From Phascolarctos cinereus (taxonomy: Eukaryota; Chordata; Mammalia; Diprotodontia; Phascolarctidae): a DNA stretch of 64,000 nt. How positions within the stretch are numbered: the first letter of the stretch is position 1; each line of letters starts with the position of its first letter. Below are positions 45,885 through 58,867 of the stretch, one piece after another. The translations under genes were made by a program, and so were the position numbers. Location of the stretch: NCBI RefSeq assembly GCF_002099425.1, contig NW_018344058.1:4774001-4838000 (forward strand). Reading direction: 5' to 3'. The notes under the pieces are model-generated. The model saw nothing but the letters and a program-made list of their open reading frames with translations. It had not been told where the DNA came from and did no database searches.

Positions 45885-47250
45885 TCAAGTGTTGAGTTTA
45901 AATGACAGATTGGAAGGAGTGGAGACCTTCATCCTCCTTTTATCCCTGAAATGTAGGCATGCTGAGATGTTCTCCTTGAGATATTCTTTTCTTTCTATGC
46001 TCTTTTCTTTGGTGATTTCATTTATTTCTAAGTCATCTCAAGCATATAACTCCCTTAAGTGTATCTCAAGCCCTCACCTCTACACAGAGCTCCAGTTCTA
46101 TATTTTCAGTGGCCTGCATATCCCATCAGTGCCTCAACCTCAATGTGCCTATGAATGACTTTTTCATCTTCCTAATACACTTGCCAGGTCTCTCCAATTT
46201 CTTTACTTTTGTTAATGGTACCACCATCTTCCCAGCCACCCAGACTCATAACCTTGTGAATAATCCATAACTCTTCCCTCCCTCTTACCCCATGTTTCCA
46301 ATATAGTTACTAAGTCTTATCATTCTTACTTTTCCAGTTTCTCTAAGAGCCTCTTTATTCTCACTAAAACTGTTCTGTGTCGAAAAGATTCAACTGAAAT
46401 AATGCATACAAGGCACTTTGCAAGTGTTAGAGTACTATATACATGTCAGCCTTGAGGAGTAGTAGTTTTTGTAATATGTGATGTCCACATTTCTTCTTAC
46501 CTTATAATAACCTCCTGGCTATTTCTGCCTCTAATTTCTATCCTACATCTAATTCATACTTCATAGTTACCTAAGTTGTCTTCCCAATGCACCATTATAA
46601 TCATGCCCAATGCTTAGCACAGTGCCTGACACATAGTAGGCACTTAATAAATGTCTATTGATTGATTGATGTCATTCCTCCATTCAAATCCTTCAGTATC
46701 TCCTCAAGTCTTACCAAACAAACTAGAAACTCCTGATCCTAACATTCAAAGCTATTCACAACTTTGCTCTAATCTTATTGTGCAGTCTTGTCTCATACTA
46801 TTACTCTTCATATGTTTTGTGCTCCAGGTAGACTAGACTTCATTCCACATTCTCAACCTGCATGTTCTTTTCTCTGCATTTTTTACATCATCCTCCAAAA
46901 ATAGAATGGACTTTTGCCTTACCACCACCCATCTCCTACTGTTGCCTCTACCTTTAAAACCCAAGTCTGATGCATCTTTTTCAGAGTCTTCTCTATTCTT
47001 TGCCTTTGAACTTGTCATACTCTCCTATAGTTATTTGTCCTACCCAGAATCACAAAATCATATGTATCACAGACTTTGAGAGTTGGAAGCGACCTCAATG
47101 GCCATCTAATCTAACCCATGTGCAGAATCCCTTCGTATTGCAAGGTGCTTGAGAACAAGGCCTGTGTCATGTCTCCTGTTGTATCACTAAGCACCTAGTG
47201 TCATGCCTTGCTCATAGAAAATATTCAATAAATGTTTGCTGAATTGAAAT
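45885..47250 (+). mobile_element. L2-type LINE pieces, sense, with embedded tails
   Basis: Sense L2 ORF2 3' text, diverged: 'gtttaaatgacagattggaa', 'gaataatccataactcttcc', 'cctaacattcaaagctattc' and 'aacctgcatgttcttttctc'. Two separate tails (46595-46665 with GCTTAGCACAGTGCCTGACA, and 47145-47245 with 'attcaataaatgtttgctga') imply at least two overlapping insertions. Confidence 0.75.
47048..47125 (-). mobile_element. L3/CR1 3'-end fragment, antisense
   Basis: Blocks 'aatcacaaaatcatatgtat', 'gactttgagagttggaagcg' and ACCTCAATGGCCATCTAATC are the usual antisense L3 terminus, set inside the L2 region. Confidence 0.65.
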
Positions 47251-47564
47251 GGAATTCATAGGATAAATATTCAAAACAGATCTTATTTCTCCTGTTCTTA
47301 GGCACTTATTTCTCAGTTCTTCATTACTTCCCACTAAATTCTTTAGTGTTATAAAGAAATCTGCCCCACCCTTCTCATTGGGAAAGTCTCATATTCTGTC
47401 TTCGTTTAATATTTATATCAATCCTCTTAACAATTTGATTTTTAGCCTCCTGTCCCAAAAAATGTCGAGCTTAGGTTATTCTTGACTTTAGCTGAAAAGA
47501 ATAAAATTAAAATAAGGAAAGCAACTGACATTCTTCACTAGGCTAAAACAAACAGAAGTAGTCT

Positions 47565-47695
47565 GAGATCTTTGGTAGGTCATTTAATCTCTTTGGGTGT
47601 CAGTTGCTTCTTCTTCAAAATGAGAGGATTTTGTCTAAAGTCTCCTGCAAATTCAGAGTATCTGATCTATGACCTATATGTACAGGTGTTCTGTG
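47565..47695 (+). mobile_element. MIR 3' half, sense
   Basis: Blocks 'gtaggtcatttaatctcttt', 'gggtgtcagttgcttcttct', a 'caaaatgagaggattttgtc' part and 'gatctatgacctatatg'. The long frame that begins here is therefore not a gene. Confidence 0.65.
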
Positions 47696-47699
47696 AAAA

Positions 47700-48888
47700 T
47701 TTGTGCCTGCAAATAATTATAGATCCAAAGTGTGCATATAAAATGGGAAATAGGATAGAAAGCACTTTAAAAATCATTCTAAAAATGAGAAATGAGTTCT
47801 ATAAAGTTTTCAATAGTACTCTTGGAAAATGTAATATCTTTGGCCATGATTTAAGAGGGAGTTCTACTCAGGAAAGCTCTCTGAAGCATTTCCTTCTGAC
47901 AACTAGAAAATATGTTCATTTTTAATCATATTGGATCTCTCAGAAATTTAGTTGGTTAAAATGTATGTTTGCACCTGTGAAATAAAATTCAAGATTTATA
48001 AACCTTATGTCTTCTCTTTTTATGTTAGAATGAAAAGACTTGAAACAGTTTTCAAGTTTACTGCTTTTAAAAAAATGAGATAGCCTTAAGGCATTGAAAA
48101 TCCCTATTGTTTTTGTTCCCTTTCTTTGCTGTTTAGTTTATTGTTTCTAGAAAATCCAGAGGGCAGATGATGTTTCTTGAAAACAAACATACTGTGTATT
48201 CACTAAACAAAAATACAAAGGGATCTCTTCTAATTTTATGTCTGAGATTAGTCTATATATAAAATAAGGCTTCAGCCTCTTTCCCTTGTAGCTAATTCTA
48301 TGTACCTTTCCTCCCTGACATACTTCATGAGGGCATCCAATCAAAATACTTCCAAGGTAAGAGAGAGCATCTTCCAAGAAATTCAATTAAAATGTGTTTT
48401 TTGAATTGATATTGCCAAGTCAGCAGGAATGTTTCAGGTTGAATTGCAAACCCTCTATTAGGATATGCCAAGAAAAGCATTTGTTCAAATTAACTAATCT
48501 AATGTCCAGCCCGAGTATAAGGCAGTAAGACAAGCTCCAGCTTCTCATACTTGGATAGATCTGTGGTCTCATCAGTAGGGAAACTCCTTCCAACTTATCA
48601 TATTGCCTAAACACTTACAAAACATTAAGCAAAACGCGCATTTTGTTTTGTTCACATCTTTCCCATACTCTTTACTCAACATAACTTTGTCATTCTTATG
48701 CCCTTGGGGACCCATTAAGAAAGGCCTCCTTGCCACTTCGCCATCATTTGATCAATTGTTTTCCTTTTGGTAGAGGAAAGAGTGATTAATCTTATTGATC
48801 TCCTTTGCCTAGGTCTCTTCCCCGCTCTCACTTCAGAACTACCATGAAGATATATATAACCTGCCTGAGATGCCTTCTTTGCCTCTTC
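47700..48888. other. Unique intronic sequence
   Basis: No repeat or gene recognised in about 1.2 kb. Confidence 0.4.
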
Positions 48889-48891
48889 AGA

Positions 48892-49125
48892 GACAGCTAG
48901 GGGGCTCAGTGGGTAGAGCTTCTGGACCTGGAGTGAGGAAGGCCTGAGTTTGATTCCAGCTTCACACACTAGCTATGTGATCCTGGGCAAGTCCCTTAAT
49001 CTCTACCTGCCTCATTTTGCTCAACTTTAAAGTGGGGATAATAATAGCACCTACCTCCCAGGATTGTTGTGAGAATCAAATGAGGTATTTTTAAAGTGCA
49101 AAGCACAGTGCCTGGCACAAGTAGA
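48892..49125 (+). mobile_element. SINE/MIR-type element, sense
   Basis: Starts 'agagacagctagggggctca', then 'ggtagagcttctggacctgg', CTAGCTATGTGATCCTGGGC, 'cacctacctcccaggattgt' and a 3' L2-like 'aaagcacagtgcctggcaca'. Confidence 0.85.
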
Positions 49126-49275
49126 CTTGTTCTTGTCCCTTCACTCCTTACCAAACTAAAATTCCTCTCCTTCCAAACACTCTTCTAACTCTGTCTTCTC
49201 CATGAAGCCTTTGTATACCAAACCCACTGCCTCCAGAAACTCAGCAGCCTCATTAAAATTGTACAAATATAATGA
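49126..49275 (+). mobile_element. L2-like fragment, sense (weak)
   Basis: Text such as 'cttctccatgaagcctttgt' resembles the L2 'ccatgaagccttccctga' block; the remainder is too diverged to align by eye. Confidence 0.4.
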
Positions 49276-50860
49276 TTTTACAATGTGTGCATGTTTTTCC
49301 AAATTTTCATATAATTTCCTTGGCATTCATCCAGTCCCCAGAGGTTCTCCAAGGCCAGGAACTTGTTCCACAGCCAGGTGAATTGAACTCAGCTAGCCCA
49401 GCATTGGTTAATAGTGATGATGTAGGGATGGGGGCCAATCACAACAGCACAGCTCTGCTTAAGCTTCCCTTGTCTGCTCTTCCACCTCCTGTTGGTCCCT
49501 TCTGGTCCCTTGTCTATAGCAGACCCTAGTCCTACTGAGGCTGTAAGCCAGCTCATTTAAAGTACAGCAAAAACCTCTCGTTCCTTTCATATTTCACTGC
49601 CTTATTTCCTTGATGGACTATGTCTATTATCATAGAAAGTCTTATTATAGTAAGTTAACATAAACCAGATTTCCCCTGCAGTGGTCAGGTAGTTTCTTTC
49701 CCCTTTGTGTTAAGACATTTCCATTAGTGGTTATTAAATGTTCTGTGTCAAATATATTTCTGAAGTCAAGCTTATCTGGATCTGGTATATTCCTCACTTC
49801 TGCTGGTTTTGTGAATCATTTTATAAAGAATAAATTATGTTGGAGGGCATTGTTTGCTTATCTGATGCTATTTATTTCTCATGGTTCTCCAAACAAATAG
49901 CCTACTTGTTCCATTTAATCCCCTTGGTAATTTTTTAAAACATAAGCTTTTTAAAAATTCTAATTACACATACAGCAGGGGTAACATTAAAAGTGGTATA
50001 AAGGGATTTATTGCAATTCCTCTGGACTCTGTTTTCATTAGAATCCTGCAGCTATTTCTCTCTAAACAACTAGGATGTGCCTCTAGCCATGGAAGGTATG
50101 GGTGTATTAGCTTGCTAATGAAACACTAGAACACTCTTCCTAGCCTCCTGGGTAGGACCTTAGACAGCTGTGTGCTGCTAGAAAATGACTAACCTAGTCG
50201 GAGAAATGGCAGTGTTTTCATTTGAGAGAATTCTGTACCTGTGCTGACATGCGTTAGGCCAAGTAAGAGAAGAAAAGCCTTCATTTGCCCAGGAGTTTAC
50301 TAAAAGGACCTCTCAAGCAAACAGTGACCTTCTTGCATGAGTGTATACTTTTTTTCCTCTATAAGGCAGTATTCCTCATAGTAGCTCTTATCCTTAATTT
50401 TTACACTTAACTGTACCAGAAAACTCAAATTTTCATCTGTTTTTTCTGTGCTGTAAGAACTAGGCATTTGAAGTATGAGAAAATGAGATGACCCTTTGGG
50501 AAGGCAGGAACTTGAGCCAGCTGCATTTCTAAGGTTAAATTAACTTTTGTTATCTGGTTGGGTTTTGGGGGTGCTTGCCAGCTTCAAGGGAGTTGATAGT
50601 TATGGAATTCCTCTAAGTAATAAAACCAGATGTTTTCCTTTTCCGTCTACTTCTTGTATCTTTTTCTTAACATTGTACAAAAATAATGTATTTTCTATCA
50701 GAAGCCATTCATGACTTTTAAGGTGCCTTCATGCTCAAATATCTGTCTTTTAATGGTATATTTACAAAGTGATCACTAGATCCTTTGTGAATATTCATTA
50801 TACTTTTTCTGATTAGTCTACTTCAGGAAATGTGTGTTTAGCTTGGACTCTAGCATATTC
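49276..50860. other. Unique intronic sequence
   Basis: About 1.6 kb with no recognised transposon. It is one of the longer repeat-free stretches, so it is a place to look for conserved non-coding elements. Confidence 0.4.
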
Positions 50861-50862
50861 AT

Positions 50863-51120
50863 TAATGGTAATACTTGTTCAGTTGTGTCCAACTCTTTGT
50901 GAACCCATTTGAGATTTTCTTGGCAAAGATACTAAAGTGGTTTGCCATTTCCTTTTCCAGCTCATTTTACAGATGAGGAAAGTGAGGCAAACAGAGTTAA
51001 GTGACTTTTCCAGGGTCACATAGCTAGTAAGTGTCTGAGGTCAGATTTGAACTCAAGTCTTCCTGACTCCAGCCCCACACCCTATCCACTGCAGTAACTA
51101 GCTGCCCTAATAGTAATGCT
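50863..51120 (-). mobile_element. Long-form SINE, antisense, 13-bp target duplication
   Basis: The body at 50876-51107 runs from 'tgttcagttgtgtccaactc' and 'tggtttgccatttccttttc' to 'ctatccactgcagtaactag' and CTGCCC. The flanks TAATGGTAATACT (50863-50875) and TAATAGTAATGCT (51108-51120) differ at two positions. Confidence 0.92.
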
Positions 51121-51274
51121 AGCCATCATTAAATCTGTCAGCAAAGGCTTTATTATAAGATGTGTCAGACCTAGAATTTGTGAGCTATTACACGAGCACA
51201 GTTCTTGGTAATACCATGTGAATCTATATATTTTTAAAAGCCTGTTCAAGCTACTATGCAAATTTACACCTCTT

Positions 51275-51440
51275 TATATAATTAGAAGGAACCTCTTGAG
51301 GTTCATTCAATCTTTGTGCCAGATTCTAACCCAGAAGTGTTAAGTTCTTTTTCTGAAATAGATTTGTAACCTCCTTCTATGGTACATTCTTATCCTGTTG
51401 GTAGGTTTTTCCTAATTTCTCACTCAGATACCTTCTGTTA
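51275..51440 (-). mobile_element. L3/CR1 fragment, antisense (weak)
   Basis: Blocks 'aattagaaggaacctcttga', a 'ggttcattcaatctttgtgc' part and 'tggtaggtttttcctaattt' follow the order of the antisense L3 3' end, but diverged. Confidence 0.45.
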
Positions 51441-52045
51441 TAAACTATGTGTAATAGCCTTCCTTGAGGATGGCATAGTTAATATTGGTATCCATGTTTG
51501 AGAGTTTAGCTGCAAACATGAATGCATGTCTTGTTGTCCTGTCTACCTAATTTAAGGCTGCTTTTTGGTTCATATCTTTTTGTTCCTCGGCTTCTATGTC
51601 TCTTCAATGACTTCTTTATATAAAACTATTACTTTAAAAAAATTATCCCATCTCTTCATTTGCTGATGTATTTGGGATTGCTTTTTTCTTTCTTGAATCA
51701 TAAAATGATTCCACTCAGATATAGTGCTTAGTTCAAGGCAGGCAACTTTTAGGGCATGCCTTTTTAAACCCCTTCCCCCTATGGAATGAGCAACAATTTG
51801 TCCTAGTGTACCTAATATTAGTTTTCTGTTCCTCATAGCTCTTGGTTTCAGGATCATCGATTCTGTGACTGTAAATAGGATCCTTGCCACTCATTTGCAA
51901 AAACTTGGTTTGACCCCTCATTAGTGATATCTGCATTTATGGTTTTTGATTTTGTATGTTACTGAGAAATTCATGCCTTTTCTTTCAGTTAACCATAACC
52001 AATAGCATGCATGTAAAGAGGCAAAAAGAATACTGGGTTTGGAGT
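51441..52045. other. Unique intronic sequence
   Basis: No repeat recognised. Overlapping minus-strand short frames at 51594-51936 show no domain. Confidence 0.35.
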
Positions 52046-52240
52046 GAGAGGTTGTTCAGTCTTTTCAGTCATGTTTGACTCTTCACGACCCTGTTTGGAG
52101 TTTTCCTGGCAAAGATACTGGAGTGGGTTACCATTTCTCTCTTCAACTCAATTTATAGATGAGGAAATTGAGGCAAACAGAGGTAAGTGACTTCATTCTT
52201 GAAGGGGACCAAAATGATGAAGGACAACAATCATTACATA
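52046..52240 (-). mobile_element. Truncated long-form SINE joined to another repeat
   Basis: Antisense 3' module ('ggttgttcagtcttttcagt', 'tcctggcaaagatactggag', GATGAGGAAATTGAGGCA) to about 52190. It then switches at AAGTGACTT to 'cattcttgaaggggaccaaa', the unnamed repeat also seen at 27475. The tRNA-like head is absent. Confidence 0.75.
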
Positions 52241-52358
52241 TGTTTCAGTATGTATATTATAACATTATCTTCAATTAAGAAGCTTAGGTTTGCAACCTCA
52301 ACATTCAGGAGGCTATTTACTTACTCAAAAAGCTTTATAAGTACTTACTTAGTGTGAC

Positions 52359-52551
52359 CAGGGGTGGGAAACCTGTGGCTCGAGGCCACATGTGGCCTTC
52401 TAGGTCCTTGGGTGCAGCCTTTTGACTGAGTCCAAGTTTTACAGAACAAATCCTTTTATTAAGGGGATTTGTTTGGTGAAATTTGGATTCAATCAAAGGC
52501 CCTCACTAGAGGGCCGCATGTGGTTTCCAGGCCTTAGGTTCCCCACCCCTG
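52359..52551. mobile_element. Palindromic hAT-like MITE (copy 2)
   Basis: A 193-bp relative of 18945-19128. The left end CAGGGGTGGGAAACCTGTGG and right end AGGTTCCCCACCCCTG are inverted repeats. Internal blocks GGCCACATGTGGCCTTCTAG and 'aagttttacagaacaaatcc' match copy 1. The flanks AGTGTGAC and GTGTAAAC are only partly alike. Confidence 0.9.
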
Positions 52552-53960
52552 GTGTAAACTGTTATCTCTTTGATGGTTCTTTGATGTGGATATCAAAGTT
52601 GCAAATACCCAAGCTATTCATAGTCATTATGAATAAGGAATTGTCTTATTTTTTTCTCAATAGCATTTCTTTTTTACTAACAAAATAGAATATTTTCTGT
52701 AACATGGTTAGGCGTAAATATTAAAGAGATTTTTAATGATGCAAACCCACAGATGAGGTAAGATCTCCTTCACAAAACCTCTATTGTTACTAATACTTGA
52801 TAGAAGGTTTTGCTCTACCAGAGTACTCCATAAGAGAGACCTCTCAACAGGAATCTATGCTAGAGTAACAGGCATCCTAGCCCTTTTCCAGTATTCTGAT
52901 GCTCTGACATAACTTAAACTCTGATGTTCTGATACAAAACTGGCTTTGGCTTCTTGGGCTGATGCAAATAGCAGATGGGAAGGGTTGACATCAGACATAG
53001 GACAAAAGGTAGGAACAGAGAGATACAAACAGTTGAGTTTGCATCTTCCCTCTTGGGCTATCAATGCTAGATTTTTGATAGTCAAGTGGCGTTCATGGGC
53101 ATTAGCTTCTGAAGCAATAAGGTGTAACCTGACCCAACAAATGCTGGAACAGTTTTCCACGATGGTAGACGATCATTCCTGTGTTCTAGTTTCTCCATGC
53201 AATTATAACTAAGAGAATCACTAACGTTTTTATAGGGCTTTCTAATTGAGCCGTAAGTAAACTGCCTGTGTCTAGCACTCTTTTAACAATGAAATGAGAA
53301 GCCTATAATAAAATATTGAACTGCCAGATTGACTCTTTACTAACCTTGTTCTATAGCTGAGAGTTTGAAGACAGGGGAGACAAACTCTAGTCTAGAAGGG
53401 AGTTTCTACTTTGGAAAGGGTTGGATCCAGTAATTGAATGGAATATGAGATCTATGTTGCATGCGATTAATGTTTCTACTTTTACCATGTAATTACTAAT
53501 CTAATTAAATTACATGTTTACAGAATGACTCTAAATTAAGGTGGATAGATGAAATAATATAAGAAAATGTAAGGGAGGAGGCATTTCTAAGAGTCATTCT
53601 TCTAGATAAAAATCATTGACACGATAGTGATATAGGAGTGGGTGAGGAATGTTGGTTTAATGAACAGCTACATAATCTGGGCTGCTGACTCTTGACAGAA
53701 TCCAGACTGCTACTTTGTTTATATTTCTTACATTAACAATGGACATATATGTGGACAGAACACCACACCTGTGGCCACGCAGGCAGTAAGTTAGAGAAAA
53801 AGGCAGCATTTTGGCAGGGTCATTGCTTAGACAATAATAACCCACAAATTTCAAGCTAGCCAACCTTTGTTGATATTCACTGAGTGATGAGCAGAAGAAC
53901 GTGAAAGAAAGTAGCCATGTAAAGGTCCAGGAGCAGTGAGCTATGGCTACTGTGGTTTGG
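52552..53960. other. Unique intronic sequence
   Basis: About 1.4 kb without recognised repeats. Opposed frames at 52855-53212 are mutual shadows without domains. Confidence 0.4.
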
Positions 53961-53964
53961 TGCT

Positions 53965-56883
53965 CTTTGATTTTTCTTATCTTTTGGTGAATGGCTCATA
54001 AATTTTAAGCAGTTCCTTATATACATTTTGAATCTGAGATATTTGTCAAAGAAGCTTGTTATGAAGACACCTCTTCCACCTCCCCTCCTCCCCAGTATGT
54101 TCCCTTTCTCATTTTAATTGCATTAATTCTCTCCGTCTCTATCCCTTGTTTGCTCATGAACTCTTTCCCTACCCATAGATCTGAAAGGTAATTTCTCATT
54201 CCTCTGCTTTATGTCTAAATCATATACCCATTTCAAGCCTATCGTGGTACATTGTGTAAAATGTTGGTGTATATCTAATTTCTGCCAGACTGCTTTCTAG
54301 TTTTTCCAGGAGGTTTGTCTGAATAGTGAGTATTCCAGTACCTGGCACCTTAGAGTTTATCAAACCCAAAAGTTCATTTTCTTCTGTATGTTATATACTT
54401 AATTTTATACTGCTTGACCTCTCTATTTTTTTTTAACCAATACTAAGTTGTTTTTGATGATAACTGGTTTGTAGTATAGTTTGAAATCTGATACTACAAA
54501 AATCTGATTTTTGACCTTTTCTCACAAATGAGTTTTATTTTTTTCTAAAAATATAAAATAATCATTTTTATGGCATTTATAAAAATTAAACTAATTGAGG
54601 TAGTGTCATTTTTATTAAATTGTCTCAGTCTAACCATGAGAAATCAATAGTTCTCCAATTATTTAGGTCCATCTTTATTTCTGTAATATTTTAAGTTGCT
54701 TCCATGTAGTTCCTGTGTATTGGTAGATAGATTCCCAAATATTTTATATACTTTGCAGTTGTTTTGAATGGAATTTCTCTTTTGTTTTTTTTTTGTTTGT
54801 TTTTTGGTAATATGCAGAAAGGCTGATGATTTTTGTGGATTTTTTATAGCCTGAAATTGCTCAATTTATTATTTTAGTTAATTTTTTAATATTACTATAA
54901 GGTTTTTGAGAAATACCATCGTATCATATGCAAAAAACTATATTTTGTTTCCTCATTGTCCATGTTTATTCCTATATTTCTTATTTCTTGTCTTATTCCT
55001 ATAACTGTATTTTTCTAGCAATATATTAAATAACTGTCATGATAGTGGTCAGTCATGCCTTATTATGATATTATTGGAAGGCTTCCAAACTTTCTCCATT
55101 ACATATACTGTTTGAACTTGGTTTTAGATAGGTACTATTTACCACGTTAAGGAAATATTTATTTAGTTTTATGATTTCCAGTCTTTTAAACAAGGTGTTA
55201 GATTTTGTCCAAAGTCTTTTCAGCATGTATTAATGTGATCATATTATTTTTCTTGTTCTTGTTATTAATATGTTATATCTATAGTTTTTCTTATATTGAA
55301 CCAAACCCTGCATTCTTACTATAAATCTACCCTGGTCATTAGATATAATTAAAAAAACATGTTGTTGTACCTATTTGTTAATAATTTATTTAATATTATA
55401 GAGATATTAGTCTATAGTTACCTTGTTCTACTTTGTCTCTCTTTGATTTAGTTATCAAGAACACATTCATATCATAGATTGGAAGGGTACCTTATTTTCT
55501 TGTTTTTACCCATCATTTGTGTAATATTGGAATGAATTATACTTTAAATATTTTATATAATTCACTTCTAAATCCATTCTGGTCCTCAAATTTTTTCTTT
55601 GGGGAATTAATTTATGGCTTGTTCAATTTCTTTTTCTGTTACTAAAGTTATATAAATAAATTATTTCTTTTTGTTTTAATCTTTATATTTTAAAGTCTTT
55701 ATATTTTTAAAGTATTCATCCATTTCATCCAAGTTATAAGTTTTGTTGGCTTATAACTAAATAATTTCTGATATTTCCTTTATTTCCTCTTCATTTTGGG
55801 GTGTGTGTGAATTCTCCTTCTTGATTTTTATGTAATTTGGTTTCATTCTACATTTTAAAAAATGAAAACTAGCTAACTATTTATTTATGTTGTTAGTCTC
55901 TCCCCCCAACCAAAGCTCCTAATATTATTTATCAATTCAGTGTTTGTTTGTTTGTTTGTTTTGCTTTCAATTTTGTTATATTTGTTTTTAAATTTTCAGT
56001 ATTCTTTCCTTGGTGTTATATCAATTTATGTTAATTTGCTGCTTTGCTAGATTGTTTTAGTTGCATGTATAATTTGTTGATTTGTTCTTTCTCTCTTTTC
56101 TTGATGAAAGCATTTAGGGATAGGAATTTTCCCCTAAGGATCATTTTAGTTGCATTCCATAAATTTTGGTGTCTAGTCCTGTCATCTTCTCTGATAAAAT
56201 TTTCTATTGTTTCTATGATTTGTTCTTTGACAGACCAATTCTTTAGGACCAAGTTATTTAGTCTCCAATTAATTTTTAATTCTTCCTTCAAAGGCTTTTT
56301 ATTGAATATAATTTTTATTTCATTGTGATCAATAAAGCGTATATGTAGTATTTTTCTCTTTCTGCATAGATTATGCCCAAATTCATGTCAGTTTTTGCAA
56401 AGGTATCATGTACAGTTGCATACATGTAAACTCCTGTTTCTATTCAGTAATTTCCAGGTATCTACCATCTCTGATTTTTCTAAAGTTCTATTCAGGTTCT
56501 TCTTCTTTATTTATCTTTTTATTAGATTTGTCTAAGTTTGTAAGGGGCACATTAAGATCCTTCCCTCCATTATATCTTTGCTGCCAATTTCTCCCTGAAA
56601 CAATTAATTTTCTTGTATGTATTTAGATGCTGTGCTATTTGGTGTATATGTATTAATACTGATTTGCTATCTTTAGGCATAATGTAGTTTCCCTATTTGT
56701 GTTTTTAATAGTAAGCATTTATACTACAGGCTTCTCTGAAATCATGATCACTACTCCCACTTTTTGAGTTCACCTGAAGCATGACATAATGTTCTCCAAT
56801 GCTGATTTTAACTTTATGTGAATCTTTATGTTTCAAGTGTTTCTTGTAAATAACATATCATTAGATTCTGCTATCTAGTTCAT

Positions 56884-56950
<67 letters not shown>

Positions 56951-58867
56951 GTTTTGTAGGTGAATTCATCTCATTCATGTTCATATTTCTCAGTTCCGGG
57001 CTTTTCATTAGGAATACTTGGAAATCCTTAGGATCATTCCCTGCCCGTTCTGTGCCCCCCCCCATAATATTATACTCACTTTTTCCAGAGAGGTTATTTT
57101 TAGTAGTAATCCTTTATCTTTTGTTTTGGGGAATATCACATGCCTTTCCTCTTGTTTATAATGTCAGCTTCCAAGTCTTCTATGATCCCAACTGTGGCTC
57201 CTTGGTACTTTCTTGGAGTACTTCAACTTGGACTGCCCATAGTACTTTTTCTTTTACCTGAAAGTTCTAGATTTTGACTGTGGCACTCTTGACAGTTTTA
57301 ATTTTGGGTTTCTTTCAGGAGATTGTGATAGGACTAATATTCTCCAGTGTTTTCCTGATGCAAATTCTTTCCTACCAACCACAGCATGGGAGAGACCCTG
57401 GCACTTCCTCTTTCCCACCTTCAATATGGATTAGCTTTACTTAAAGGAGACAAAGCCATCCCTACTACCTGACTGAGCTTCTTCAACATAGCTTCCTAGT
57501 CTCCTAAAGGCATACCAGCCACAGGCAGTCAGAGCCCTAAGACTGAGGGCTCCTCAGACTTGGGGGATTTCTGAAGACCACTTGAGTCACTGGAATCCTC
57601 CATTCTGTCTTCCCCTGAGGACCAGACGTATTTCTATATGGAGATGAGGGAATTTGTGTCCATAGAAGCTAAGAGCCACTGTATTCTTGTTGTGTATCTT
57701 TGTTGTGTTAGGGCAAAGTAGACCTTTTTGTTACCTGCTTAATAATGTGCAAATGCCTCATTCCATTGCAATATTTTTCCTCAACTATGAGAACGCTGTC
57801 ACTGGAGCTGCCTCCACCAAAACTGGATTCTTTCTGTTTTCACATTTCCCTCTAGTTCTGAGAGATCTGGGCAGTTTTCATTTGTGATTTATTAAAATAG
57901 GGTAGTTGTTTTCTGCTTGGCCCATTCTAACTTTGTGGGGGTTTAATTCTTGGGTAAGGTTTACCTCTATATATTCTAAGGTATTGATTCTCCTTGTTAT
58001 TTCCCCTCCCTAGCCATTCCATTATGTATCACTTCTTTCATTTCCTCTAAACACCAGGATATTCTTTTCTTTGAGGTACTACTTGGATAGGTTATGGATT
58101 TCTTCTCTTTTGGGGCTTACCTTCTGGGCTTCTCTGAATTCAGGGTATTTTTTTTCTCTGCATTCAGTGTTGTTTTCAGTTGCATTCAGTGTTTATTCAT
58201 ATCTTCAGCTTCAGTTTCTGGATTTAGGACTTATGCTTGGGTCAAATACTGCTCCTATATTCCTCCCTAGCGTGGGTAGGCCCTACTTAATCCAGAATTT
58301 GTTGGCCAATAGTATGCCCTACGTTTTGGCACAATTGTTTGGCTCTGTCTCCTATGGTTCAAGCTCAGGTTGCCTGGATATTGAGTTGGTCTAGGATCAC
58401 CAAGATTCTGGATTGGGCCAGGGCTGCCTATATTTGTTGGGGTAAATGTGGGCTTCCTGATCTCTTCTCATCTTCTATTGTGAAGCAGAGGAGGCCCCTG
58501 GGTTTCCCCTTGCCTTGCTGAGCATTGGCCTGGCTTGGTCTCTTGATGTGAGTGGAGATGAGACCCCTGGGTTGTCCCTTCCTGGCTTGGTGCTACAGTG
58601 GCTCTGTTCCCTGTCCTGGGACCAGGATGCTTTGTCCTTCATCTTCTACTTACCTTCACTTTTTTCTGCTCCTTCCTCAGGATTCTGGCAGTCTTTTTAC
58701 ACAGCTCTGGACAGAACAGAAGAGTTTATAGCTGATTATCTTTGCTTGTATTTACCATTATTCCTTCTGGTACATTTTTATCCATGGGAGGTATTTGTGG
58801 GAGAGAAATGGGCTCCTCTAGATCCTAAGACACCATTTCCTCATAATCTCTTCTTTATTTCTTTAAT
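53965..58867 (-). mobile_element. Long L1 LINE, antisense (5'UTR, ORF1 and ORF2 remains)
   Basis: In antisense order from the left: the ORF2 C-terminal part ('tgaatggctcataaatttta'), the reverse-transcriptase region to about 55750, the endonuclease side (56040-56340, complement encoding SLNAFIKKREKEQINK), a TC array, ORF1-like text near 57170-57350 (CTGTGGCTCCTTGGTACTTT, 'gggtttctttcaggagattg'), and a GC-richer 5'UTR at about 57700-58867. The 5' end aligns with the other copy at 61736. The 3'UTR and A-tail are not found at the left end. Frames are heavily decayed. Confidence 0.8.
56889..56942. repeat. (TC)n microsatellite within L1
   Basis: 54 bp of pure TC repeats close to the presumed start of ORF2 in the antisense L1. 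Confidence 0.95.

Noticed and set aside
47572-47925. 117-codon plus-strand open frame
   Set aside because: Its first third is a MIR 3' half; the remainder has no recognisable domain.
56044-56328. 94-codon plus-strand frame with hydrophobic composition
   Set aside because: It is the complement of L1 ORF2; the opposite strand carries the recognisable LINE text.
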